NCBI GenBank assembly: GCA_963575745.1
Contig: CAUYUJ010019860.1
Coordinates: forward strand, 360,116 to 424,115
Length of the DNA: 64,000 nucleotides
Direction of reading: 5' to 3'
Origin: Prorocentrum cordatum
Lineage: Eukaryota; Sar; Dinophyceae; Prorocentrales; Prorocentraceae
Positions 1 through 10,059 of the stretch are shown here, in pieces (within the stretch, counting starts at the first letter, position 1; every line of letters begins with the position of its first letter). The notes under the pieces were generated by a model. The model saw nothing but the letters and a program-made list of their open reading frames with translations, was not told the origin of the DNA and searched no databases. The translations under genes and the position numbers were made by a program.

Positions 1-1
1 A

Positions 2-331
2 GGCCACGAACTCTGTGAAGTCAACCGTGCTCCGTGCCCCGGCGGCCGGGATCACCTGCAAGGCGGAGAAGCGAAGGCCTGCCCCTGGCATCGCAATGTT
101 GACGTGCTTGAGAGCCCGGAGGACCTCTACAGAAGGCCCGGCGATGCGTGCGTCGTCGGCGAAGCCGGGGGCCATGTCGAGAGCGACTGGGGGGGTCCAG
201 TACAGGTAGCTGCACTGCCGTGCCGACAGGCACGGGGACCAACCGGAACGAGCTATGCGAGCCCTCGGCACCACTTGCGTGGGCGCCGCTTCTCTTTCAG
301 CATTCGAATGCGTCTCGACGGCCGCTAAATC
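2..331 (-). CDS. Coding-looking fragment at the left edge, function unknown
   Basis: The minus strand holds an open stretch without an obvious start that runs off the left edge. It translates with a protein-like composition (segments such as ALDMAPGFADDARIAGPSVE and GLRFSALQVIPAAG). The motif FADD followed about 20 residues later by AGLRF resembles motifs C and D of a LINE reverse transcriptase, so it may be the start of another LINE fragment downstream of the RNase H at 361-1068. The match is short, and an exon of an unrelated gene is equally possible. No start codon, splice site or domain can be assigned with confidence. Confidence 0.25.
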
Positions 332-360
332 GACGAGGGCACGTCGGGCGCGCCCCCTGA

Positions 361-1068
361 TCAGAGCAGCAGCAGGGTCGACCGCATCGGCCCGAGGAAG
401 GCACCCCGCCCCCCCCCCCCCCCCCCCCGCCCCCCACGCACCCCCGCCGCCCTCCCCGCCCAGATATCCGCAGCCGTGTCCCCCATGGCCGTGAGCATAT
501 CCTGCTCACTGTGAAAACTCGTTCTCTCGTCGGTGCGCGACGGAGTCCACCGAGCGACTAGCTGGCCAGGCCTGGATCTCCACGACTTCCTAGCGCGCCC
601 CCAGACGTCCTCCTGGAGACAGTGGGCTCTCGGGTCCTCATGGATGGGCTTCCAAGACCTGGCGATCTTCTTTTGGTCAGCGACAAACTCCACATCACCT
701 GGCATCCTCTCGAGCATGAGACAAAACGCGGGTAGCTCAGACCTCGGGAAAGACTGCTTAGGCCCGAAGAGAGGAATCGCAACTCCCGCGCGCCCCTGGT
801 ACACGTCCTCCTCGTTGCGGACAAGGGCAACTATCGCCGCGCCGCATCTGCGCCGACGGGGATCGTCGGAGCGCCCCCCACCCGACCCGCCCCCGCGCGC
901 CACCGCCCATCCCTCCCCCCCTGCAATCCTCGAAGGCGCCAGGCAGCCTGAGCTCGAGCTCGACCAGCAACGCCTCGTCAAACCGATGTGTGGCCATGTA
1001 GACAGCGGGCACTCCGCGGAGCCAAAAAGTGGGCCTCGCTCTCGTGCTGCGCCAGCGCCGCCGCACAC
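361..1068 (-). pseudogene. RNase H-like C-terminal domain of LINE copy 1
   Basis: The minus-strand frame carries an RNase H-like signature: PRSELPAF (an active-site Glu in an R-x-E-L context), about 20 residues later FVADQKKIARSW (a candidate catalytic Asp), and near the end GDTAADIWAG, matching the final G-N/D-x-x-A-D-x-x-A block. In the family these acidic residues bind Mg2+ and degrade the RNA strand of the RNA-DNA hybrid during target-primed reverse transcription. The first Asp of the family is not obvious. The last part of the frame is glycine-rich because of a poly-C run near 410-430. It lies directly downstream of the post-RT region, the usual place for RNase H in LINEs that have one. 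Confidence 0.55.
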
Positions 1069-1104
1069 AGCGTGGAGGTCTCAACGTAATCATCGCGGCC
1101 TCGG

Positions 1105-2061
1105 TTACACGCACAAGACCAAAATCCGATGAACAAATGTACCATGATACTTCTTGCGTCGAAGGCAAGCCGTGGACTCGACCTTGTAACCACTGACGTG
1201 CCCCCGCATTCGACTCCACTGTCCGCCTGCCACAACAGCGAGGGTCAACCTATGCTCGTCATACTGACTGCGGGACTGGTCGCGCTTGAGCTCCCTCATG
1301 ATGCGAAAGAAATCGCCACCTCCTGCGAGGTCCTCACCTGTGTCTTGCTTGCTCGCGGCAGACCACAAGCTCTCGCGGATGTCAGCCGCGAGGTCATCCA
1401 AGAGCTCAGTCGTAGAACCAAAATGCAGGAATGCCTCCCCGCTGCTCGACGGTATCTGCCACTCATCCACTGCAGCCGCCGTGAGCCGAATCCATGTACA
1501 AGCCGCCATGAGACCCCACCCCACATCGAGTAATGTAGCAATCGCTGCAGAGATCGGCCCACTGACAATATTCCACCTCCTCTTCTCAGCCATCAGGATC
1601 CGAGCTCGAACAAGCGCCCAGACCAATTTCGCGCGTCGGTGTTGATCAGCTTCGGATTGCCACAGGCTGAGCCACTCTAATACTTGCTCCCGACGGATCT
1701 CAACCGCAGGGCCCTCGAGGCCGAAGGGCGCCGCCATCGTGCTCGCCAAGCAGCGGCCCCCCTGGCCCCCCGTCGCCGCGGCTGCCGCCTGGCGTCGCAG
1801 CGCTGGCAATGCCGAAGGCGGGGCCCCATGGGCCTGGCGGCCGCATGTGGCTTGCGGGCACGCCCCAGCGGCCCACACGCAGCGGGCCTCTCGACCCGGG
1901 GCAGCCGTGCGCCTGAGCCGCCTGGCGCGGGATGCACGGAACTGCGCCTTGACCCGCCTGGAGAAAGCCTCGGCGCAGACTCTGCGCCTGGCAGCTGCCG
2001 CGTCAACGCCGAGGTCGACGCCCTGGGATGCTGGAATGACTGGGACGCCTCGAGCACGCAA
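1105..2061 (-). pseudogene. Post-RT region of LINE copy 1
   Basis: A 318-residue open frame contains conserved-looking helices after an arginine-rich lead (EWLSLWQSEADQHRRAKLV, then a W-x(3)-GP stretch and LLDVGWGL). This pattern follows the RT palm in dinoflagellate LINEs and precedes the RNase H. No separate enzymatic motif is visible. The frame is displaced relative to the RT above it (2213 and higher) and to the RNase H below (1068), so at least two frameshifts separate the pieces. The N-terminal third may be partly out of frame. Confidence 0.5.
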
Positions 2062-2212
2062 TCGTCTAGCCGACCTCTTCGTTAGCCCGGCCGAAGACCC
2101 TATGAGCGCCGACTGGGGGGAGACCAGCGCGCGCTGCTGCTAACCCTCGGGTCAAGGTCGTGCCAACAATATCCATCAAATGCAAAGCCGACTCCTCTGT
2201 ACCTTCGCATCG

Positions 2213-3970
2213 TCACGTGTCCTCTATGAACGTCCATGGGGGCGCCGTCGGAGCCTCGATGTGAACCCTCTCGAGAATGGGATAGAGTGCGAACTTCGAG
2301 AAGGGGGGCCCGCGTGACGATCTGGCAACGACGCTGCGCGTCGGAAAGATAGCCTCGCTGAGCCATCCTCGCTCTCTCAGGTAGCGCGAATGGAGGTAGA
2401 CCTGCACCTCGAAACCCATGACCGTCGGGCTGCATCCGTAGTCTAGGCCAACCAGGAGCAAGCCGACCAGCGAGGCGCTGTCGTAGAGCTTCTCAATGTC
2501 CGAGAGCAGCACCAGGAAACTCCGCTTCTGATCCTGGGCCGCGCCATCAAGCGTGGCTCTGAGCAAAGCAGCTCTGAAGGCAGAAGACCCTCTGATGGCG
2601 GCGGCCCAGAAGGCCGCTCTCCTGGGGCACCACTGCGACGCAAACGTCTGGCTGGCGGGCCCTTGGCCACAGCTTGACAAGGAGCGGGACCATGGCAAGG
2701 ACGCGGTCGCCCTCGACCGACGGCTTCGGAGCGAGGCCAGACAAGGTCGCTGTGAGCTGGGGCGGCCACGCCTGAGCAACCTCACAGCGATGGAAGATGT
2801 CCACCAGCGCCTCGACGCCTGGGTCGGGTAAGCGTGCGAGGCCACCCGCTCCCAGCCCATCAACTCCACGAGCCTTCTCGCTGCCCGTGGCACGTATGCT
2901 GGACAACGCCTTCTCAACTTGCAATGGGGGGATGTCCTCCTCCGCCGCCGCGCGTCGGATGTTCGCCAGTACTTGCGCAAGACTGCGGGGCGTGTCCACT
3001 CCTTCCACTTCTCAGCCTTCGCATCCATGATGGCGGCTGGGCCCACCACCGCATTGGCCGTGATGGAAGCAGGAGTGACCGCAACATTCGCTGCCTCAGG
3101 TCGAGGGGCCACTGGGTCACGACCATGTCGGTGTAGCGCCCCAGGGGAGGTACGCCACATGCGCCGCACCCAGTCAGCATAGGCCTTGCGAGACTTGCCA
3201 AGGCCACGAACAACCTCACTTGCTGCAACCGACTCAACACCAATCGCAACCTGCATGAGACCCTGGACGAGATGGTCGCTGGTGAGCTCGTCGATGCTGT
3301 CGTATAGGGTAACCAAGTGGTCGAGGGCAGCCTTGGCCTTCTCACGCAGGCCAGGCCTCAGGCCTAGGTGGTGCTGGCGCAGCTGCTGGACTCGACCAGC
3401 AGCACTAGCCAAGGCACTCCGCATATGGTCATCATCCTTGTCGTGCAAAAATATAGCCAGGGCCCTACTGCAGAGAGTGTCCATGACGGACCAATGCCCT
3501 GCACCCTCACACTTCCAATGCCCGCGCCCAAGGGAAGAGACCGACTTCTTCCAAGTAGCTGCAAAACCACGCGCCCTGCCTGAGAAGGGCCCCTTTTTCT
3601 GGGCCGTCGAAATTGGGTCGATGAGAGACTGCTCAACCTGATCAACCAGCCGACCGTAGGCCTGAGACAAAACATCGTTCCCATCGAGGGCCCAACCGAC
3701 AGTCGGCGAGCCACGGATCATCCTCATCTCAAACGAAAGTGCACTCGACATTCGCATCTCCATGTCCGCCCACAGGGGCGCTGTCGCACCAGCGCTCAGC
3801 ACTGACGACAAAAACGTCGCCAACCGCAGCTGGACAGGCTGAGGGTTTATGCAGGTCTTGAAAGGCATCCTGATGATCAGGTGGCAGAGCCTCCTTGCGC
3901 CTCTGGAGTGCTGCCTGCTTACGCTGGAACCTCTTGCCGGCGGGGCCTGGGGCCGTCGGAGGTCGGTCAA
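2213..3970 (-). pseudogene. Reverse transcriptase of LINE copy 1 (frameshifted, lacks YxDD)
   Basis: This LINE reverse transcriptase is split over at least two frames. The first ~300 residues (3970-3010) are the helical linker after the endonuclease. A second frame at 3008-2547 carries the fingers with ARGVDGLGAGGL, the usual G-x-DGL block. The first frame resumes at about 2550 with motif A-like LSDIEKLYDSASLVGLL and motif B-like SSRGPPFSKFALYPI. Soon after motif B the homology ends, and the next recognisable segment (2061) already belongs to the region behind the palm. The catalytic Y-x-D-D loop is thus missing, probably by a deletion between about 2240 and 2061. The enzyme cannot be active. 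Confidence 0.65.
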
Positions 3971-4940
3971 CCGCGGGGGGCGGCCGAGGTGGCACCGGGG
4001 CGCGGTGCCACCACGCCTTCGGCGAGCCCTCTATCTTGACGCGCAGGCCACGGTGGACCTCCCAAGGGGCCCCCAGCGCGCCCTCGGCAGCAATCAGCTC
4101 GGCGACCGACTGGGCCGCCACAGCGCAGTCTATCAAGGATCCCGCACCTCTGTCACACGTGACCTTGACATCTGGGTAGATGATCACACCTCCAACATCT
4201 TTGAGGAACGAGATGCACATGAGAACCTTCGGCGTGAGGTTCCAATCTGCAACTAGCAGCCACGGATCCGAGATCGAGCCCAGGAAGGCTCTGAGAAAGG
4301 CCCATCGGTCGAAATTGACACCCCCGAACCCGTGCTTCGGCAAGAAAAAACATAATGACGACAAGTCTGCCCGCGCGCAAGTGCCAGACCGTCGGCGCCC
4401 AACCTCGACGCGGGTCCTTGACGCGCCCCTTGATCATTTTGGACGCCCGAAATGGGCACGGAAAAAATGGGTACAATGCCCAAAAACAGATGTTGTCACA
4501 AACCAACAGCGGCCGCTGTTGGGAAGGCGGCCTTCTGTCTCGAATGGGCACAGGCCGCGGCGGCGCGGACAGCGAGTCCGGTTCATAATGATCAGGAACT
4601 GCCGCCGGGCATTGCACCCATTCTGTCCGCGCCCATCTCGGGCGCCCAGAACCATGAGGGCTCGCTGTCGCTCGAAGGAGGTGGTCGCCAAATGGGGACG
4701 AGCCAGGATCCACTCTCCTCCGCTGGCGCCCTCAGCCGAGCGCCCCGCGGGAGTGGCCGCGCGCGCTGAGAGCACCCAGCCGTCCAAACCCCGCACCGGC
4801 TCGCATCTGGACGAGCCTCGCCTCCGCGACGCCGGCCTCCGCAAACGCAATCATGCCGCAGTTGCCCATATTCTGAACGACAAACTCGTGGACCTCGGGG
4901 CCCCACTCCGTGAAGTTCCCAAAGAAGAGCGACGCATCAG
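3729..4940 (-). pseudogene. APE-type endonuclease of LINE copy 1, interrupted
   Basis: The N-terminal part (4926-4653) reads FFGNFTEWGP and, after about a dozen residues, MIAFAEAGV, where the E corresponds to the catalytic Q/A-E of apurinic-endonuclease-like LINE nucleases. The C-terminal part (4436-3729) has VNFDRWAFLRAFLG, then LLVADWNLTP (the D-x-N block) and GAGSLIDCAVAA (the S-x-x-D-Y/C block). The enzyme would nick chromosomal DNA for target-primed reverse transcription. Between the halves lies a 216-bp TIR element (4437-4652), and there are also an in-frame stop and frame changes. The 3' end of the frame overlaps the linker before the RT. Confidence 0.65.
4437..4652. mobile_element. 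Small TIR element (MITE-like) inside the LINE 1 endonuclease
   Basis: Two inverted arms of about 42 bp flank ~130 bp. The left arm is at 4441-4482 and the right arm is its reverse complement near 4607-4648 (shared core GCCCGAGATGGGC / GCCCGAAATGGGC, then AATGGGT-x-CAATGCCC). About 6 of 42 positions differ, and most differences have A in the left arm where the right has G. The interior contains a perfect 20-bp palindrome at 4503-4522 centred on a NotI-like GCGGCCGC. LINE endonuclease coding sequence continues on both sides. No clear target-site duplication is visible. It has no coding capacity. Confidence 0.6.
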
Positions 4941-5637
4941 CGCGACCAGGTGGATGCTTCTTCTTTCAGCGCGCGCCTGACATGAGCCTGGCCAGATCCA
5001 GGGGAATCTCCAGGGCCACCCCCCTCAGTCGAACACGTCGGCGTCGCCCTTGAAGTAGATGCCCCCGCCCCCAGGGAGGAGCGCCCCGGGCCGCGCGGGG
5101 CGTCGTCGCGACGCTGCCGCCGAAGCGCCTGGGCAGGGGCACCATGCTCGCCAGGGGTACCCTGCTCCGCCGTGGGAGTTGGCGCCGCCCCCGCAGTCGA
5201 TGCCCCCGCCCCCAGGGAGGGACCTTCCGGGCCATGCGGGGCGTCGTCGCGACACTGCTCCTTAGGCGGCTGGCCAGAAGCGCCATGGTCTCCAGGGCTA
5301 CTCTCCACCACGCTAGAAGTCGGCGCCGCGCTCGCTGTAGATGCGGACGCCCGGGGAGGAACGTGGCGGGCCATGCGGGGCGTCGTCGGGATGCCGCGGC
5401 GCGCCGCGGCCGCCATGGCAGCTGGCGGCGTCCGCGGGGGAGGCTGCCGCAGCAGCGTCGTGCGCCTGCGTTGCCGAGGGGGGGCCGCCGAGGCAGCCTC
5501 GCGCGCTTCCTCTGGCCGCGAGGATGGGCCACCCACCAACTCTGCGTAGAAACCAAATCTGACTGCTCCAGCTGGAAACCAAAGCCGTCGTCGCTGTAGG
5601 CCATGTCCTCGAAGGGGTCGACATCTGCCTCATCCAC
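4941..5637 (-). pseudogene. LINE 1 N-terminal region with 47-codon repeats
   Basis: An open minus-strand frame is rich in Ala, Pro, Gly and Arg and contains three tandem copies of a unit with RDDAPxGP and SLGAGAST as landmarks. An alternative frame from 5637 starts with an acidic stretch (DEADVDPFEDMAYSDDG) that may be the true continuation, so the reading frame is uncertain. It lies between the coiled-coil ORF1-like segment and the endonuclease, where dinoflagellate LINEs carry a variable linker. No catalytic motif is present. Confidence 0.4.
5059..5405 (-). repeat. Tandem repeat, 141-bp unit (47 codons), about 2.5 copies
   Basis: Units begin at about 5059, 5200 and 5341 on the plus strand with ATGCCCCCGCCCCCAGGGAG or a close variant, a spacing of exactly 141 bp. 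The period is a multiple of three, so the protein repeat is preserved on the minus strand. This differs from the non-coding satellites elsewhere in the window. Confidence 0.75.
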
Positions 5638-5999
5638 GGCAGTGCTGCCTCATCGGGAGGGGGGGGCTTCGCCTTGGGAAGGGGGGGTCCACCGGCAGCA
5701 GCCCTACCAGGAGCAAGCGGAGCGGACGCAACCCCCGCGTCAGCTGGGGCTTCTCCACCGGGGCTGCCTTCGAGGCTGACATCTCCAAACGCTCTCTTGC
5801 CGCTCTGACCTTCGACGCTCTGGCCTCCGCGGCTGGGCCTGGCTGCGGGGGCTGCCGGGGGCCCGCGGCCGCTGCAGCACTGGCGGCGCCCGCGGCGGCA
5901 GCCGCGGGGGCCCCAGGGCCGCTGCCCGCCGCTGCTGGGCGCGCTGCCTCGGCCGCGCCGCCCGCAGGGGCCGCCGCGGGCCCCTCTGCAGCCGCGACC

Positions 6000-6400
6000 T
6001 CATCGGCGCGGCGCCCCTTGAGCGGGGCCTGGGCCGCTGCCAAGGTGACCCCCCCCCAGCGCCAGTTGAACTGCCCGGGCGGCCGCCTTGGCCTGGGCCT
6101 TGGCCTCGTCCGTCGCCGAAAGAGCGGGCTGGAGCTTCGCCTTCGTCTCGCCATCCTCGTGATCTTCCAGCGCGGCGGCTCTGAGCTTCTCGTCGAAGGC
6201 CGCGAGGAAGTCTAGCTGCGTGCCCTCATTGGTTTCAAGGGCCGTTGGAGAGCGATGCTTGTTGTTGGCCAGGACAGCAGCCTCGCGCGCCCCATCTGCG
6301 TCGACGAGCTCTGTCACGGCCCGGCCATAGTCTGCACGCGCCTTCTCGAGGCGCTCCTCAGAGAGAGCGCGCCCACAGGGCCCGAGCAAGGGGGGGGGGG
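6000..6400 (-). pseudogene. Coiled-coil ORF1-like segment of LINE copy 1
   Basis: The minus-strand frame directly left of the gap encodes a charged alpha-helical segment (SEERLEKARADYGRAVTEL, then LDFLAAFDEKLRAAALE and DEAKAQAKAAARAVQLAL) with heptad-like spacing. The position and composition match the coiled coil that follows the zinc finger in the N-terminus of LINE copy 2 at 21190-21500. In LINEs such segments form RNA-binding ORF1 trimers. The zinc finger expected upstream is hidden by the gap at 6401-6500. Below 6000 the frame becomes alanine/proline-rich. Confidence 0.5.
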
Positions 6401-6500
6401 NNNNNNNNNNNNNNNNNNNNNNNNNNNNNNNNNNNNNNNNNNNNNNNNNNNNNNNNNNNNNNNNNNNNNNNNNNNNNNNNNNNNNNNNNNNNNNNNNNNN
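6401..6500. other. Assembly gap (100 N)
   Basis: One hundred N characters separate a poly-G run in the LINE from the outer part of the left copia LTR. The last ~38 bp of that LTR and any target-site duplication fall inside the gap. Confidence 0.99.
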
Positions 6501-7178
6501 ACCACTGCTGGATTCTCCTCCGAACATGTGTCGTCCAGGATGTCCTGCCTCCTCGCCAGTCTCCTGAGGAGCCTGAGGGCCTCTGGAGGCCTGATGGGCA
6601 ATGGCTGCCCCAGATGTGGTGGTACGGGGAGTCGGAATCGTAATCTCAATAATGTGTTCACTGAGATAGCGAGGCGAGTGAAGAGGCGCTCTCGCTCGCT
6701 ATCGTCGGTTCGGGTGCGGACCATTTTTGCGCTCAGTGCAAACGGTCCTTGAGCCAAAGTTCACGGGCAGCTCGCGTCCGCAAGCGGGGGTGGCGTTGCC
6801 ACCACCTCCGCCTCAAGCAACCCCGAGGCGCCAAAACTGCATGCCCGAGGTGGTCCAGGAGGTGGCGTTGCCACCACCTCCTGGGCAGCACCGAGCCCTT
6901 GGCACGATGCAGGTCGAAGCGTTCCCCTAAGCACTGGCGAAAAATCTATGCAACTCTTGCCGGAATTGTGATTTTGGGTGTACCGGCCTATCCGCATAAA
7001 ACCGGCTCTGTGGCGATCTAAACGGTCGCGGGCTGGGGGTCCTCCACCCTTGCGCGATACTGATTGTCACCATCGGGTTCCGGCAGAGCCCCGCCGGAAC
7101 GCGCTGTGCGCACTTGAATCTGTAACCCCTTTGGGCCCAAAACGAATCAGGGGTGGACGCGGCAAGCCCCCTCATCCA
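6501..7178 (-). repeat. 3' LTR of copia copy 1 (partly in gap)
   Basis: It aligns to the 5' LTR with about 15 substitutions in 680 bp and no gaps. On the minus strand it begins TGGATGAGGG, giving the standard TG start. The final ~38 bp would extend to about 6463 inside the gap. It carries a spliced-leader-like motif at 6748-6767 (minus strand). Confidence 0.85.
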
Positions 7179-7196
7179 CGCTCCTCCTCATCCTGC
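7179..7196 (-). promoter_or_regulatory. Polypurine tract next to the 3' LTR
   Basis: On the minus strand the bases directly before the 3' LTR read AGGATGAGGAGGAGCG, a purine-rich block in the place where plus-strand DNA synthesis is primed in LTR elements. Confidence 0.5.
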
Positions 7197-7428
7197 GGGC
7201 GTCGACGCAGCTAGTCACAATCGCCTGCAAGGATGCCTCGGGTCCGCGACCTGGGAGGAGGGGGAGGCCAGTCCGACCACAACTGCGCTGAAATCAACAT
7301 ATGTACAAACAAACATGCCTGACCAAGCACTCGCGCGCCAGCGCGTCCATCGACCCGGTGCATCCCGGCACCTTGAGGTTCAAAACTCTACTGGCGCGGC
7401 GGCGCCGAAAATGATCACAAATTCGCAA

Positions 7429-9915
7429 TCATAGCGACAGAAACGGCGATACTGAATGGGCCAGGCGGCTCGCTCGGGCGAGCTGCCCGCGCGGCTGTCG
7501 CAAATCCTTGAGTCCGAAATGCGCCCGGATTTTGGTCATTCCAGGGACGCTGAAAGTCTTCGTCAATCCATCGGCGCGCTGCTCCTCTGAGGGCACGTGC
7601 CCAAGGTCGAGTAACTTTGCCTCGACCCTGGCACGAATGGCCGCGGCGCGATTGGCTAGGCAGCGGGTCCGCCATGACCCGTGCCCTTGGAAAATGCACA
7701 GGCTAGCCGAGTTGTCACCCCACATCTTGGTGACCTCAGGCTGCGCGAACATAGAGTTCAAGACGGCTTCGGTGCCCTCCAGCACCAGGCCGCCCATCGC
7801 CAGAGCGGTCACTTCCGCTTCGGCGGTGCTGCGCGGGGGCTGCGGCTGCTTCGAGGAGCGCCAGTCAATGAGGCAATCGCGAAAATAAGCGGCAATGCCT
7901 GTTTGCGCACATTCTGGTTCGAATGACGCGTCGGCGAACACCTCCAAAGACGCCCCCCCCCCAGGCCTAAAACTCAAACCGTAATGGCGCGTGCCAGCGA
8001 GATACCTAAGGATCCGCTTTCCTAGGCGAAGGGCCCAATGGGGATGAGCATCTGCAGCGGACGCGACGCGTGAAACAGCATGCGCAATGTCTGGCCGGGT
8101 CCGGCCCGAGAGCCAAAGCAACCCACCTGACATTTTCTGCGCCAGCCTCATCTCCGCGATCTCCGGCTCCTCCTGGCCCTGCAGCTCGGGATCGCCGGCC
8201 GGGAGCGGCTCGATGGCGATCGTGCCGGCGGAGTTGCCGCGGTCCAGGCCCCACTTCTCAAGCAGATCGCTGGTGTACTCGCACTGGCGCACGTAGTACC
8301 CGTCGGGCCGAGCCTCAATGGACAGGGAGAGGTACTTGATGGTCCCTGGAGCGCTGAACGAAATCAGCGATTGCACACTGCACTTCCACGTCTCCGACAT
8401 CAGGCGCCCGAGCTCGGACACCACCGCGTCCGGGCCGAAGAGGGCGAAGTCGTCGACGTACACGCACACGTACCCCGCTACCTTGCCCGACACGGCGACG
8501 ACGGACCACAGGCAAGGGTCGACGTGCGACTGCCTCAGCGTGCACGTTTCGCCCAAGTACTTGATGCTCATGGCCCTCATCTGGCGGTCCCTCTTGTCGC
8601 CCCATGCCTTCGGCGCAATGCGGAGGCCGTAAATCGCCTGCCGCACGCGCCAAAGCTCACCCGGCTGGATCAAACCAAAATGGTTGAAGATCGAAGGAGG
8701 TCGAACCACTATGTCCCCCACCTCCTCCGGCAGAGGCGCGCTCAGGAAGGCGGTGGCGAAGTCCAGCGCGGAGCAGCTCCACCTCTGGGCCGCTGCGACC
8801 GCGAGCACCAGGCGGAGGCTCGAAGCGTCGATGTTTCCGCTGTACACGTCCTCCCCGGCCCTCCGCTCCTGGTAGTTCCCGCAGATGCACGCGCGCGCCT
8901 GCTTGCGGCGCTCCAGCTCTGCGGCCAGGGATGGCTTCGTACCAGCAGCGACCTTCATTGGGATAATCTTGCCCTTGGGGACCCTGGCCGATTCCGCCTC
9001 GGTCAACACCTCGAACGCCCCCTTGGAGCGCAGGCTGGACAACTCGCTGTCGAGGGCAAGTCGCCAGCCCTCCCTCTCGGCTCCGAAACTCGCGCGAATC
9101 TCGGCGGTCGACACCGGCTGCATACCGGACTCCTTATCGATCTCCTGTAAGGCCGGGAGCTCGGTGTCGTCGTCGTCGCGGTCGTCCCCACGCTCATCGC
9201 GCACGTCGTCGGAGCGACCCTCGACGTGTTCTGCAGCAGACTCGATCGCCACAGGGTCCGAGGGCAGCGCGAGGGCGGCGGCCGCTGCCGAAGGTCCAGC
9301 CTCCGCCGCTGCTGCCCCGCCGGCTCCTGTGCCAAGGCGGCGCCGCTCGTCGCATGTACGCCGCCGATGCCGGCCGCGGCACGCAGGGCATGACCATGCA
9401 GCTGCCTCGCGCGGCCCTCCCTCGAACACGTCGTCCTCAAGGAGCCGCGCCCGCTCCCCCTTGAGACAGTATCTGTCTCGGGTGTGGGCTCGCTTGCGCC
9501 CCAGGCACGCGGGGCAGCGCACCTCGGGAGGGACCTCAAATCTGAGAGGATCCTGCTGCTGTTGCTGCTCCTCCTGCTCCTCCTGATCCCCCTGAGGCGC
9601 CGCAGCTGCCGGCGCGACGTGGCCGTCACCTGCGACGACGGCGTCGCCTCCTCCGAGGCCTGGCGGGAGCCCGGGCGGCAGCGCGGGCAGCGCGACACGG
9701 TCAGACGCGGCGGCGGCGCCCGGCGGCCCTGCCGGGCTGCTGTCGGCGGCTGCCCGGTCCACCACGAACGACGAGCTGACCTCGAAGTGCCACTCGCCGC
9801 CCTTCTTGTGCCCCAGCAGCGCGCCGCGCGTAACGTCAGGCACCGCGCCGAGGTACACTCTCGGCACCGCGCGGGGCTCGAAGGACCCCTGCTGATCCTT
9901 CAGGCGCGCGTGCAC
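7429..9915 (-). pseudogene. Copia reverse transcriptase and RNase H (copy 1)
   Basis: An 828-residue open frame. Residues ~300-560 are the copia-type RT: CSALDFATAFLSAPLP (motif A), IYGLRIAPKAWG (motif B region) and YVDDFALFG (motif C catalytic Asp pair). Residues ~690-810 are the RNase H, with LEVFADASFE, STAEAEVTAL and MWGDNSAS supplying the acidic residues, and EEQRADGLTKTF at the end. The enzyme would copy element RNA into DNA and remove the RNA. A serine/acid-rich linker fills residues 60-290. The frame is continuous with the integrase above it except for two in-frame stops (near 9972 and 10058), so as it stands it would not be made as part of the polyprotein. Confidence 0.85.
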
Positions 9916-10059
9916 CGCGGCTCCGAAGGGAGGGATGCCCGCGAACGAGCGCCCCTGCGCGGCGCGTCTCTAACACCACGCTGCGTGGCAGACCGCGGCT
10001 GGCCATAGGGCCTGGCGGTCGGCCGCCGTGAAGACAGGCGCCAGCAACATCGCGCGAGC

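Larger units (their letters stand above)
361..6400 (-). mobile_element. Degenerate LINE-type non-LTR retrotransposon (copy 1)
   Basis: Reading down the minus strand there are, in order, a coiled-coil ORF1-like segment (6400-6000), an alanine/proline-rich stretch and a 47-codon tandem repeat (about 5640-4940), an APE-type endonuclease (4940-3729), a reverse transcriptase (about 3560-2213), a post-RT region (2061-1105) and an RNase H-like domain (1068-361). This is the order expected for dinoflagellate LINEs. The coding frame is broken by several frameshifts and stops, a deletion removes the RT catalytic YxDD region, and a TIR element interrupts the endonuclease. The copy is therefore dead. Its 5' end lies in or beyond the assembly gap at 6401-6500. 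Confidence 0.75.
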
